Positions 28,445 to 36,712 of a stretch of 64,000 nt of DNA are shown here, in pieces. Source of the DNA: Gordonia sp. SID5947 (GTDB lineage Bacteria; Actinomycetota; Actinomycetes; Mycobacteriales; Mycobacteriaceae); NCBI RefSeq assembly GCF_009862785.1, contig NZ_WWHU01000001.1, positions 3,348,001 through 3,412,000 of the forward strand, in the 5' to 3' direction. The notes beneath the pieces were generated by a model. That model did no database searches. It was not told the origin of the DNA and was given only the letters and a program-made list of their open reading frames with translations. The position numbers were made by a program, and so were the translations under genes. Within the stretch, counting starts at the first letter, position 1. Every line of letters begins with the position of its first letter.

Positions 28445-29382
28445 GCACGCACCCTCGGATCTGCGTAGGAGTAGATGAGGTCCACCAGGAGATTCACCAG
28501 GAGGACGACGACGGCGACCAGCAGGACCGTGCCCATGATGACCGGGTAGTCGCCGTTCTGGACTGCGGGTACGACCATGCCGCCGATCCCCGGCAAGACG
28601 AAGATCGCCTCGATCACGATCGACCCGCCCAGGATCGTGGCGGCCTGGAAACCGATGATCGTCGCGACCGGACCCCAGCAGTTGCGCAGCACGTGTCGCC
28701 GGATGAGCGGAAGGCCGTGCATGCCCTTTGCGCGCGCGGTTCGGACATAGTCGGACTCCAACGCCACGATCATCGCGGCCCGCATCTGGCGCGCGACCGA
28801 TGACGCGGCCGTCGCACCCAGGGCCAGGCTCGGCAGGATCAGGCACTGCAGCCAGCCGATCACGCTGTCGGAAGGGGCGACGTATCCACCGGCCGGAAGC
28901 CAGCCGAGGCGGACCCCGATCCACAGTGAGAGCAGCATGGCGATCCAGAAGCCGGGTAGCGCGAGGGCCACCGACGTCAGCACGGTGATGGCCCGATCGA
29001 CCAGACCCCCTGGTCGCAGTGCGGCGAGGACTCCGCCCGACACTCCGGCGACGACGGCGACGAGCAGTCCCCCGATCGTCAGGGCCAGCGTCACGGGGAA
29101 CCGTTTGGCCAGCGAGGTGCCGACCGACGAGTTGTCGATGAAGGACTTCCCGAAGTCACCGGAGAAGATCCCACCGAGCCAATGGACGTATTGGGCGACG
29201 AGGCCCTGGTCGAGCCCCAGCTCACTCTTCTTGGCCGCGACCGCCTGGGGTGTGGCCGCATCTCCCAGGATCGTCGCCGCCGTGTCCCCGCCGGCCAAGG
29301 CCAACATCAAGAACGTGACGAGCGAGACCAAGAACAGCATGGGGACCAGCCAGATGAGCCGGTCGAGCACCATCTTGTACAC
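28441..29382 (-). CDS. ABC importer permease, DppB/OppB-like
   Basis: A 313-residue membrane permease with about six hydrophobic segments, starting with the typical RLIWLVPMLFLVSLVTFLML. The EAA loop is in the region YVRTARAKGMHGLPLIRRHV and the final segment in EAIFVLPGIGG. It pairs with the permease half of the downstream fusion to form the channel. The GTG start lies 65 bp after the substrate-binding lipoprotein gene. The stop overlaps the next start. The transported compound may be a peptide, nickel chelate or another organic molecule; the neighbouring sulfatase suggests an organic sulfate. Confidence 0.9.
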   Translation of the reverse strand: MYKMVLDRLIWLVPMLFLVSLVTFLMLALAGGDTAATILGDAATPQAVAAKKSELGLDQGLVAQYVHWLGGIFSGDFGKSFIDNSSVGTSLAKRFPVTLALTIGGLLVAVVAGVSGGVLAALRPGGLVDRAITVLTSVALALPGFWIAMLLSLWIGVRLGWLPAGGYVAPSDSVIGWLQCLILPSLALGATAASSVARQMRAAMIVALESDYVRTARAKGMHGLPLIRRHVLRNCWGPVATIIGFQAATILGGSIVIEAIFVLPGIGGMVVPAVQNGDYPVIMGTVLLVAVVVLLVNLLVDLIYSYADPRVRA

Positions 29383-29447
29383 ATGATTCCTTTCGGTTGC
29401 GCCCGACTGTGACGTCCGGACGCTCTCAACAGGCGCGGGCGTCCTGC

Positions 29448-30944
29448 TCAGGCAGGCGTGACGTCGCGGATGTAGAAGGCCGACGTGATGCCGGTCCAGG
29501 CGGCCACGGCGGTGACCGCCGACGGGTCATAGCCGATGAGCGTTTCGTATCGCGCGATCGGAATGATCCAGCCGGTGTCGTAGACGTCTCGCATGAGATC
29601 GGCGTAGGCCGATTTCATGGCGTCGGGATCGTCCATACTTCGTGCCGCCTTCTGCGCCGCTGCATCGATACCGCGATCGACGTGGTGGTAGGGGTTGTAA
29701 GGCGCGTTCGCCGCCAGGTACTTGGCGTAGATGCTCTGCGGATCGCGATCCGGGATGTAGGTGTAGACCGCCGGGTAGTCGCCACCGGTGATCCCCACGA
29801 TGTCTTGTCCGGGCGCGACGTTCTCGAGCTGGAGCCGAACACCGATGTCGCTCAACATCGATTTCAGCGCGAGGTTCCCGATGCTGAACGAACCCCACGT
29901 CTCGCTCCCGATGGTCACCGTGTCCACGCCCGCCTCGGCCAGCAGTTTCCGGGCACGCGCGACGTCGCGCTTCGGCGCGTGATACCCGTCGAGATGGCCC
30001 GGCCCCTCGGTGAAGAGCTGATCGGCAGGTTCCCCGTAGCCACCGTTGATCTTCGAGACGAAGATGTCTCGGTCGACGGCCAGTGCGATCGCCTGACGCA
30101 CCTTCTCCTTCGCGAGGGGTGTCAGCTTCTTCCCGCCCGCATCGAGGATGACGAAGCTCTGCACATATGCGGGGGCCGTCGCGACATCGAAGTCGTCACC
30201 GATGCTGACGGCCTGTGACGGTGTCAGGTAGGCGACGTCCACCTGATGCGACCGCAGCGCGTTCGCGCTGGCCACCTCGTCGGCCGTGATGTTGCCGACG
30301 ACCCGCGCGAAATGGGCACTCCGGGCCTGCCACGACGTCGGGTTCGGTTCGAAGGTGTACTTCGTATCCTTTTGCGAGGCATGGCGATCGAGCACATAGG
30401 GGCCGGTACCCGCCGGCGCTCCGGCCTGCAATTGCTCCGCCGGAACCCTCGGACTGACCATCAGGCCGGGTATTCCCGCGAGCTGATGGACCAGATTCGG
30501 GGCCGGCCGGGCCAGGCGGAAGACCACGTGCGAGGAATCGACGACGTCGACCGCGGAGATCAGCTTCAGCACCGGCGACGTCCCGGTCTGAGCCTGCTGC
30601 TTCTCGATGTTCCATTTCACCGCCTGCCCGTCGAAAGGGGTTCCGTCGGCGAACGTGACACCGGTGGCCAGAGTCATGGAGAGCGAGTCGGCCGACAGAT
30701 TCCATGACCGGGCGAGGTCTCCGACGATCGCTCCGTGGGCGTCGGTCGTCATCAAGCCGTCGTAGAGCAACGAGTACCACCCATAGGCGAACGCGCGCGT
30801 CTCCGGGTGCGGATCCCAGGTTCGGGGCCCGATGGGCATGCTGAAGTGGAGCTCGTCGTCGGGGTGGCTGCTGACGCCGCGACCACACGCGGTGAGCATC
30901 AGCGCGGCGACCACCACCGCGAACCAGCACAGGCAGCGTCTCAT
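29448..30944 (-). CDS. Oligopeptide-type substrate-binding lipoprotein (SBP family 5)
   Basis: A 498-residue extracytoplasmic solute receptor. The signal ends in lipobox LMLTAC with Cys20 as the lipid attachment site. The mature protein shows SBP_bac_5 features: ARSWNLSADSLSMTL, VTFADGTPFDGQAVKWNIE, GTGPYVL and KEKVRQAIALAVDRD. ATG 30944 has GAGGAGAGG upstream. It is the first gene of the importer operon; a perfect inverted repeat lies upstream at 31010-31032. Family 5 receptors bind peptides but also opines, nickel complexes and other compounds, so ligand identity is open. Confidence 0.9.
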   Translation of the reverse strand: MRRCLCWFAVVVAALMLTACGRGVSSHPDDELHFSMPIGPRTWDPHPETRAFAYGWYSLLYDGLMTTDAHGAIVGDLARSWNLSADSLSMTLATGVTFADGTPFDGQAVKWNIEKQQAQTGTSPVLKLISAVDVVDSSHVVFRLARPAPNLVHQLAGIPGLMVSPRVPAEQLQAGAPAGTGPYVLDRHASQKDTKYTFEPNPTSWQARSAHFARVVGNITADEVASANALRSHQVDVAYLTPSQAVSIGDDFDVATAPAYVQSFVILDAGGKKLTPLAKEKVRQAIALAVDRDIFVSKINGGYGEPADQLFTEGPGHLDGYHAPKRDVARARKLLAEAGVDTVTIGSETWGSFSIGNLALKSMLSDIGVRLQLENVAPGQDIVGITGGDYPAVYTYIPDRDPQSIYAKYLAANAPYNPYHHVDRGIDAAAQKAARSMDDPDAMKSAYADLMRDVYDTGWIIPIARYETLIGYDPSAVTAVAAWTGITSAFYIRDVTPA

Positions 30945-31009
30945 CGAAACCTCTCCTCGTTCCCACTCGAGATGTGATGCGATCAGCTTGTAGCCAACGC
31001 GTGTGAGTG

Positions 31010-31032
31010 CAATCACCTTTGCGGGGTGATTG
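31010..31032. promoter_or_regulatory. Inverted repeat CAATCACC-7 nt-GGTGATTG upstream of the importer operon
   Basis: Perfect 8-bp arms, 66 bp upstream of the lipoprotein start. It probably binds the operon's regulator; the MalT-like protein next door is the first candidate. Confidence 0.5.
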
Positions 31033-31083
31033 GGCTCTCACCCCGTTGGGGCGCTGTCGGTGCGCGGCCCGGAAACGCCGAAA

Positions 31084-31113
31084 GCCTCGTGGCGACTGTT
31101 GTCGCCACGAGGC
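31084..31113. terminator. Terminator after the crotonase operon
   Basis: Perfect 13-bp stem (GCCTCGTGGCGAC and complement) with a 4-nt loop, 27 bp past the crotonase stop. On the minus strand it is followed by CTTTC. Confidence 0.85.
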
Positions 31114-31140
31114 CCGGGAGGATCGTGTCTACCGCGTCGG

Positions 31141-31962
31141 TCAGCGCATCATGGAACCCAGCATCCTGCGATGGTCCTCACTGTGGAAGCTGAGGCCTTC
31201 CATCGCCAGCGACGCGGTGAGCACCTGTTCCAGCTGCTGGCGCATCAGCAGATTGACCGACGACTTGGTGAACTCGACGGCCAGGCGCGGCCCCTCGGCC
31301 AGTCGGTGCGCCATGGCGTATGCGCTGTCCAGGACGTCTCCGGCAGGCACCGCGTGATTGACCAGCCCCATGTCCGCGGCCTGCCGGCCGGTCAATCGGT
31401 CGCCGGTCATCAGGAACTCCTTGGCGCGGTGGGGCCCCACGAGCATCGGCCAGAGGGCCGCACCGCCGTCTCCTGCCACCACCCCGATCCCGACGTGCGG
31501 GTCGGCGATGACGGTGTCCTCACCCACATAGACCACGTCGGCGAGCAGCGCGATCGTGCAGCCCAGTCCGATGGCCGCACCCGTGACGGCGCTGACGACC
31601 GGCTGCCTCGTGCCCATGATCGACCGGACCAGATCTGTTCCCACACGCAGGATCTCGGAGTACCCCTCACCGGTCGGGGCCTGTTCGGCCAACCAGTCGA
31701 AGTTTCCCCCGGCGCAGAACGCCTTTCCGGCCGGATCTCCGGTGAGGACCACTGCGCGGATGGCTCCGTCGCGATGAATGGCCGCGAACACGTCGTCGAT
31801 CTCGGCATGCATGTCATGGTCGATGGCGTTGCGGTGCTCCGGATTCGACAGTTCGACGGTGGCAATCGAATCGTCCACGCTGAGCCGGATACGCCGATAG
31901 CTGCCGTCGCCGAGTCGGCCGGCCAGCCGCTCGGTGAGGCCGGTGGGTGGGGAGTCGGTCAT
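31141..31962 (-). CDS. Enoyl-CoA hydratase/isomerase (crotonase) family
   Basis: A 273-residue crotonase acting on CoA thioesters. Oxyanion-hole segments are AFCAGGNFDWL (about 82-92) and GAAIGLGCTIALLAD (about 128-142); the region DPHVGIGVVAGDGG follows where hydratases carry a catalytic Glu, but that Glu is not obvious here. The enzyme could therefore be an isomerase or hydrolase-type crotonase rather than a classic hydratase. Its ATG overlaps the stop of the upstream acyl-CoA ligase (ATGA). Last gene of a four-gene operon followed by a strong terminator. Confidence 0.85.
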   Translation of the reverse strand: MTDSPPTGLTERLAGRLGDGSYRRIRLSVDDSIATVELSNPEHRNAIDHDMHAEIDDVFAAIHRDGAIRAVVLTGDPAGKAFCAGGNFDWLAEQAPTGEGYSEILRVGTDLVRSIMGTRQPVVSAVTGAAIGLGCTIALLADVVYVGEDTVIADPHVGIGVVAGDGGAALWPMLVGPHRAKEFLMTGDRLTGRQAADMGLVNHAVPAGDVLDSAYAMAHRLAEGPRLAVEFTKSSVNLLMRQQLEQVLTASLAMEGLSFHSEDHRRMLGSMMR

Positions 31963-33569
31963 GTCATTCCTTCACGTGATGGGGATGAGGAGCGCCTGAG
32001 CTCCCTCTTGAGGACTTTCCCGCTGGCATTTCGGGGCAGTTCGGAAACGACCTCGACCGAGCGCGGCACCTTGAACCCGCCGAGCCGGGTACGGGCATGG
32101 GCGATGACGTCGGTGGTACTCGCCGTCGAACCTGCGCCGAGCACGACCACGGCATGGACCTGCTCACCCCACTCGTCGCTCGGGACGCCGATGACGGCCG
32201 CCTCGACGACGTCTGGGTGGTCGACGAGGGCGGCCTCCACTTCGGCGGGAAAGACGTTCTCGCCGCCGGTGACGATCATGTCCTTGACCCGATCGACGAC
32301 GAAGAGGAACCCACGCTCGTCGAATCGACCGACGTCGCCCGTCCGGTACCAGCCATCGCGATCAATCACCTCGGACGAGGCGCCGTCGGCCGTCCAATAG
32401 CCGGGGAACAGTTGCCGCCCGCGCACGGTGATCTCGCCGGCCCCGCCCATCGGCACCTCCGCACCGGCGGCGTCGAGCAGACGTACGTCCCACTCGGCGA
32501 GCGGGTGACCTGCACTCGCGAGACGGGAGTCGGGTTGCAGGTGGTCCTCCGGTGTCAGCATCGAAACCGGGCTCTGCGCCTCGGTCATGCCGTAGACCTG
32601 GCGCAGCCCGCATCCGAAGACCTCGAGCGCGGTGGCCACCATCGCGGGGTCGGCCGGCGCAGTGCCGTACCAGACCTCACGGAGTGTTCCCAGGCGCGGC
32701 GCCGCCGACCGACCGTTGACGGCCTCGAGTACCCGCCGCATGGTCACCGGGGGCAGGTGACCGAACGTGACGCCGTGCCGCTCGACGTCGTCGAGCCACT
32801 GTTCGGGGTCGAACGCCTCGCGCAGAATGGTGTGCCCGCCACTCATGAGTGCGGTGAAGATCTCCTGCAGTCCGGCGAGATGGAACAGCGGGGTGAACCG
32901 CAGATGCACATCCTGCTCGGTGATTCCCACCATCTCGCTGAGACGGCCACAGCCCCAGATATGTCCGGCGTAGGTCAGCGGGATGACGCGCGGCAGACCG
33001 GTGGTGCCACTCGTGTGCAGCAGAGCGAAGGTCTCCTGATCCGGCAGCGGTAGCGACTGCGGCGGCTGCTGCTGCTGCTGAGCGAGATCGTGGGAGGTGG
33101 GTGCGGCCGGGCCACCCGCGCGGTGGTCGAGCACCACTGGTCGACCTGCCGGACACACCGCGGCCGCGTTGCCCATGAACGCCTCGTCTGCGACGACCGC
33201 CACCGGCTCGGCGAGGTGACCCAGCTCGGTCAGTTCGACCGGCGTGAGGCGCCAGTTCAACATCATCGGCATCGCACCGGTGGCGGCGATCCCGATCGTG
33301 TTCACCACCAGTTCGATGCTGTTGCGACCGAGGACGGCGACCACGTCACCCGGCCCCACGCCTGCTGCCGACCACCCCGCCGAGTTCGCGGCGATCCGGT
33401 CGTGCAGCTGGTCGAAGGTGACGGTGTCGGACCGGTCGTCGGTGATCGCAGGGAGATCCGGTGTCCGCGCCTTGCGGTCGCGGATCATCTCCTGCCAGTT
33501 CCGACAGCGGAGCCCAGACAGGGTTTCGCCAGAAAGGGTTTCGCCGGACAGGGTTCCGTCAGGCGGCAC
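31959..33569 (-). CDS. Acyl-CoA synthetase (AMP-binding), second copy
   Basis: A 536-residue adenylate-forming CoA ligase. The P-loop is LLHTSGTTGLPRV, the hinge region YRTGDVGRFDERGFLFVVDRVK, and the catalytic Lys sits in RNASGKVLK. The N-terminus has three copies of TLSGE/TLSG encoded by 15-nt tandem repeats, and a five-Gln run (DLAQQQQQPPQ) sits in a loop, both likely replication-slippage products. GTG 33569 directly follows the stop of the upstream hydrolase, and its stop overlaps the crotonase start. The product probably feeds the crotonase. Substrate may be an aromatic or medium-chain acid. Confidence 0.87.
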   Translation of the reverse strand: MPPDGTLSGETLSGETLSGLRCRNWQEMIRDRKARTPDLPAITDDRSDTVTFDQLHDRIAANSAGWSAAGVGPGDVVAVLGRNSIELVVNTIGIAATGAMPMMLNWRLTPVELTELGHLAEPVAVVADEAFMGNAAAVCPAGRPVVLDHRAGGPAAPTSHDLAQQQQQPPQSLPLPDQETFALLHTSGTTGLPRVIPLTYAGHIWGCGRLSEMVGITEQDVHLRFTPLFHLAGLQEIFTALMSGGHTILREAFDPEQWLDDVERHGVTFGHLPPVTMRRVLEAVNGRSAAPRLGTLREVWYGTAPADPAMVATALEVFGCGLRQVYGMTEAQSPVSMLTPEDHLQPDSRLASAGHPLAEWDVRLLDAAGAEVPMGGAGEITVRGRQLFPGYWTADGASSEVIDRDGWYRTGDVGRFDERGFLFVVDRVKDMIVTGGENVFPAEVEAALVDHPDVVEAAVIGVPSDEWGEQVHAVVVLGAGSTASTTDVIAHARTRLGGFKVPRSVEVVSELPRNASGKVLKRELRRSSSPSREGMT

Positions 33570-34754
33570 TCAGCTCACCCAACCGTTGTCGGTCATCCAT
33601 TCCGAGATCCGGGTGACCGCTTGGGCCAACTGCTCACGCTGATCCTTCCCGGCGTAGTAATGGGTCGCGCCCTTGATCTCGCACAGTTGCGCTTCGGTGT
33701 TCGTGAAACCTTCGTAGAGCCGACGGGTGTGGCTCGGCGTGCACGCGTCGTCGGCGGTGTTGCCGATCACCAGGACCGGGACATGTACGCCGGCCGCCGA
33801 CCGCACGCCGTCTGCGTTGGCATCGTCGTAGCTCCACTGCGACAACCATCCACGCAGGCTGCAGTACCGCGCGAGGCCGACGGGACTCATGTTGACGGTC
33901 TGCGGATCGCCCATATAGCAGGTTCCCGGCTCCCTGTCGTTGGGATCCAGGCTCGGGTCCAGCCAGCGTGGGTCCGCCATGGTGCCGTGCACCACGAAAG
34001 CGAATTCGTCGTCCGGCCGCGGGCCTGCTTTCACCTGGGCGAGTTTGTCTTTCACCCATGCGGTGATCCGGCGGTTGCGGGCGATCTGCGCCTCCCGGTA
34101 GCGGCGCACGAAGTCCTCGCTGTAGGGAGGCTGCTCGGGATTGGCCGGGTCGTAGATGTCCAGTGACGGGTCGCGGTCGGCAGGGTTCGCCTCATCGAGG
34201 ATGGATGCGTCCATCCACTCGGTCATCGTCACGTGGCGCGACACATGGGCGGCGAGCAGCATCAGGCCGTCGGCAGGGATCAGGTCGAGTGCGGTCAGAT
34301 CCGGCCCCTCCCCCGCCGGGGTGGAGGTGACCGTCGGGTGCTCGGCCTGCGACTGATAGAAGACCGACAGCGACCCGCCCCCGGACCAGCCGGCCAGAAC
34401 CACCTTCTGGTAGCCGAGGGTTTCCTTGGCGTAGCGGATACACGCTCCGAGGTCCTCGACCACCTTCTCCATGATGAGCGCGTAGTCGGCGCCCCGGTAG
34501 CGGGAATTGCAGTAGATGACGTGGTGTCCGGCGCGGGCCAGGGCATTCGTCATCGGCAGGTAAGCGCCTCCCCCGATGGGGTGCATGAAGACGATCACGG
34601 TGTCGGAGTCGGCCTCCGGCCGCAGCAGGTGCCCTTCGAGTGCGACGTTCTCCCCGGTACCGCCGTAGGTGTCGCGGGCCGTCGAGGAATCCGGGAAGAC
34701 GACGAGGAACGGCGAACGCTCGTAGGTCTTCGCCGCGGGGGTGGATGTGTTCAT
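33570..34754 (-). CDS. Alpha/beta-hydrolase of the CoA-ligase/dioxygenase operon
   Basis: A 394-residue hydrolase. The oxyanion region is VIVFMHPIGGG (about 53-63), the nucleophile elbow AGWSGGG, and the late VLVIGNTADDACTP and GATHYY segments supply the acid and histidine. A large insertion (about 150-290) between core strands should form a lid. No signal peptide. ATG 34754 overlaps the stop of the dioxygenase-like gene (ATGA); the downstream ligase begins directly after its stop. Esters or thioesters made in the same pathway are likely substrates; the family is often labelled only alpha/beta hydrolase. Confidence 0.8.
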   Translation of the reverse strand: MNTSTPAAKTYERSPFLVVFPDSSTARDTYGGTGENVALEGHLLRPEADSDTVIVFMHPIGGGAYLPMTNALARAGHHVIYCNSRYRGADYALIMEKVVEDLGACIRYAKETLGYQKVVLAGWSGGGSLSVFYQSQAEHPTVTSTPAGEGPDLTALDLIPADGLMLLAAHVSRHVTMTEWMDASILDEANPADRDPSLDIYDPANPEQPPYSEDFVRRYREAQIARNRRITAWVKDKLAQVKAGPRPDDEFAFVVHGTMADPRWLDPSLDPNDREPGTCYMGDPQTVNMSPVGLARYCSLRGWLSQWSYDDANADGVRSAAGVHVPVLVIGNTADDACTPSHTRRLYEGFTNTEAQLCEIKGATHYYAGKDQREQLAQAVTRISEWMTDNGWVS

Positions 34755-35845
34755 CGTTGTGCCTCGCTGATCTTTCGCACTTCGGGGTTGACGGTCAGTG
34801 GCTTGCGGCAATCGATCGACATGACCGACCAGTTCACGCGGTCGTACTCGGCGAACTTGCGGCGTGCCCGGGCGCGTGCCCGTTCCGGTGGGCCGTGGTG
34901 GATGCCCTGTGGGGCATGGGACAACAGCCCCGGTGGCATCTGGACGCCGAACAGATCACCGGAATGGAACAGTGCGACCTCGTCGTAGTCGGCGTTGCGG
35001 TGGAACCACGGCAGCCGCTCGACACCGTTGCGTGCCTCGGCCGGCCGCGGCAGGAAGTTGAGCACCACCACGCCTTCTGCCTTCAGGAACATCTGGGCGG
35101 TCGGCGGGAGATGCACCGATTCGGATCCGATCGGGTTGTAGTCCCGGATGTTGTACTTGAAGGGGAAATAGTCACCCTTCCAGCCCCGAACGTCGAACGG
35201 ATGATGTTGGTAGACAAGCCAACCGCATTCGTCGCGGCGCGTGAGCCGGACGCGCCATTCGGGGCCACCGTCGGAATGCACCTCCGGTTCCGGGACGAAG
35301 ACGACCGACGAGTCGAACGGATGGTGGCGTCCGAGGACGCCGGGCGGAGGGGTGCGGAATTCTTCGACCGCCTCGATGATGAGGAATGCCTGCTCCTCGC
35401 CTGCCGCCGGCAGATGTCGGTAGGTGACGGCCTTCGGCAGCAGCACCCAGTCGCCGGGCTCGTAGGGGATGGTCCCGAACTCGGTCTGGAATTCCCCGGT
35501 GCCCCGATGGACGAACCACAGTTCGTCGCCGCCGATGTTGCGGGCGAAGAACGGCATCGGCTGACTGCGGCGAGAGAGCAGAAAGCGGACGTCCTCGTTG
35601 GAGAACAACACCAACGGCGCGCCATCGGCATCGGTGAGGTCGGTCGGCTCGAGGTCGTCCACGAGCACATCCGTCATCGAGATCGGGCCCTCCGCGCGAT
35701 ACTGCGTCGGATCGTTGTCGTGATAGAGCTGCGCTTGCCGACCGACAAATCCCTGACGACCTAGCTCCTCGTCCTTGAGACCGTCGAGGTCACGGTGGAC
35801 GTGCACGGGCGTCGTGCCCTTGCGGAACTGGACAAAAGACTCCAT
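34751..35845 (-). CDS. Homogentisate 1,2-dioxygenase-like cupin
   Basis: A 364-residue double-cupin protein of the HmgA family, shorter than typical homogentisate dioxygenases (roughly 380-440). The expected iron ligands are visible: His282 and Glu289 in FHRNADYDEV, and His316 or His317 in GIHHGP. AAGGAG precedes the ATG. It heads an operon with a hydrolase, CoA ligase and crotonase but without maleylacetoacetate isomerase or fumarylacetoacetase. It may therefore cleave a different dihydroxy-aromatic ring, or act on a CoA-linked or alkylated one. That is inference; the ring-cleavage role itself is supported by the ligands. Confidence 0.82.
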   Translation of the reverse strand: MESFVQFRKGTTPVHVHRDLDGLKDEELGRQGFVGRQAQLYHDNDPTQYRAEGPISMTDVLVDDLEPTDLTDADGAPLVLFSNEDVRFLLSRRSQPMPFFARNIGGDELWFVHRGTGEFQTEFGTIPYEPGDWVLLPKAVTYRHLPAAGEEQAFLIIEAVEEFRTPPPGVLGRHHPFDSSVVFVPEPEVHSDGGPEWRVRLTRRDECGWLVYQHHPFDVRGWKGDYFPFKYNIRDYNPIGSESVHLPPTAQMFLKAEGVVVLNFLPRPAEARNGVERLPWFHRNADYDEVALFHSGDLFGVQMPPGLLSHAPQGIHHGPPERARARARRKFAEYDRVNWSVMSIDCRKPLTVNPEVRKISEAQR

Positions 35846-36246
35846 TGATGGCTCCTTGCTGGTGCGCAGCCGGTGGCGCGCTTCATGGATTGGCGAAGGG
35901 GGACGGCCGCTCGTGTCTCATCTGGTCGGGCCGGTGCCCGGTTCAACACTGCGATTCCTCCCGGAAGTGGTCGTCGATCGGTCTCTTCGATCAAAACCGA
36001 GCCTCGACGCCCTGCAATCACCCTGCGGGTATGACGTTCCGGCGGGCACGTCCCGTGATCCACTCACCCCGCCGTCGGTACGCACGACAACCGAGAGCCG
36101 GTCACGTGGTCGACTCGGCGCGCACTCGTGGGCTCAGCCTGGCCGAGATCGGTCTTCTGGGCGGTCAGCGGGCGTGATTCGTCGCCATCGGCCGTACGCG
36201 AACGACCGATGGCGACGGCACGTGGGAGCAGGTGTTGTTCGCCGCC
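35846..36246. other. Intergenic region without a recognised gene
   Basis: About 400 bp between the dioxygenase-like operon and DUF779. It must hold the operon's promoter and contains the DUF779 terminator. Two overlapping plus-strand open frames here are Arg/Ser rich and match nothing I know. Confidence 0.5.
36181..36216. terminator. Terminator hairpin after DUF779
   Basis: Perfect 11-bp stem GTCGCCATCGG and its complement with a 14-nt loop, 31 bp past the minus-strand DUF779 stop. Confidence 0.65.
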
Positions 36247-36669
36247 TCAAACACCCAGCGCAGCACCCGTCAGCGGCGGATGCGCTGCGAGTGTCTGATT
36301 TTCTTCTTCTCTGAAAGCCCTTGCGCGGGAAAGAAACCGAACGCCTTCAGGAGCCTCGAGACTGAACCCGGCGCCGCGGCCCTTCACCACGTCGAGGATC
36401 AGCTGGGTGTGTTTCCACAACTCGAACTGGTCGCCGTTGATCCACACCCGCACATCGGGAATCGGTTCCGGGAGGGCGATCTCGCCGACGAGGACGTCGC
36501 GCTGCCCGACGCGGAACTCCCCGACGGGGTAACACATCGGGGCCGAGCCGTCACAGCATCCACCGGACTGGTGGATCATGAGTCCGCCGTGCAGCTCTGA
36601 CAGTTTCGTCAGAAGCTGCACGGCGGCATCTGTGGCGACCACCCGATCAGGAACCTGTTGGTCCGACAC
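36247..36669 (-). CDS. DUF779 family protein
   Basis: A 140-residue cytoplasmic protein with the family's conserved core HGGLMIHQSGGCCDGSAPMC (about 34-53), including a Cys-Cys pair, and DQFELWKHTQLILDVVKGRG. DUF779 genes are often next to acetaldehyde/ethanol-type aldehyde dehydrogenases, as here, suggesting an accessory role such as a thiol or metal function, but no activity is established. GTG 36669 has AGAGG about 8 nt upstream; GTG 36678 is an alternative. It starts 43 bp after the dehydrogenase stop and is followed by a hairpin terminator. Confidence 0.85.
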   Translation of the reverse strand: MSDQQVPDRVVATDAAVQLLTKLSELHGGLMIHQSGGCCDGSAPMCYPVGEFRVGQRDVLVGEIALPEPIPDVRVWINGDQFELWKHTQLILDVVKGRGAGFSLEAPEGVRFLSRARAFREEENQTLAAHPPLTGAALGV

Positions 36670-36712
36670 GGGTATCACCTCTGCTTTCTCGTTGTCGTCC
36701 GGCCCGCACCGA

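Noticed and set aside
36014..36032. CAATCACCCTGCGGG near the dioxygenase operon as an importer-type operator
   Set aside because: The left arm matches but the right arm does not complete the dyad.
35845..36314. Two overlapping plus-strand frames as possible small genes
   Set aside because: No ribosome binding site, no domain, Arg/Ser-rich composition, and they run across the promoter and a terminator hairpin.
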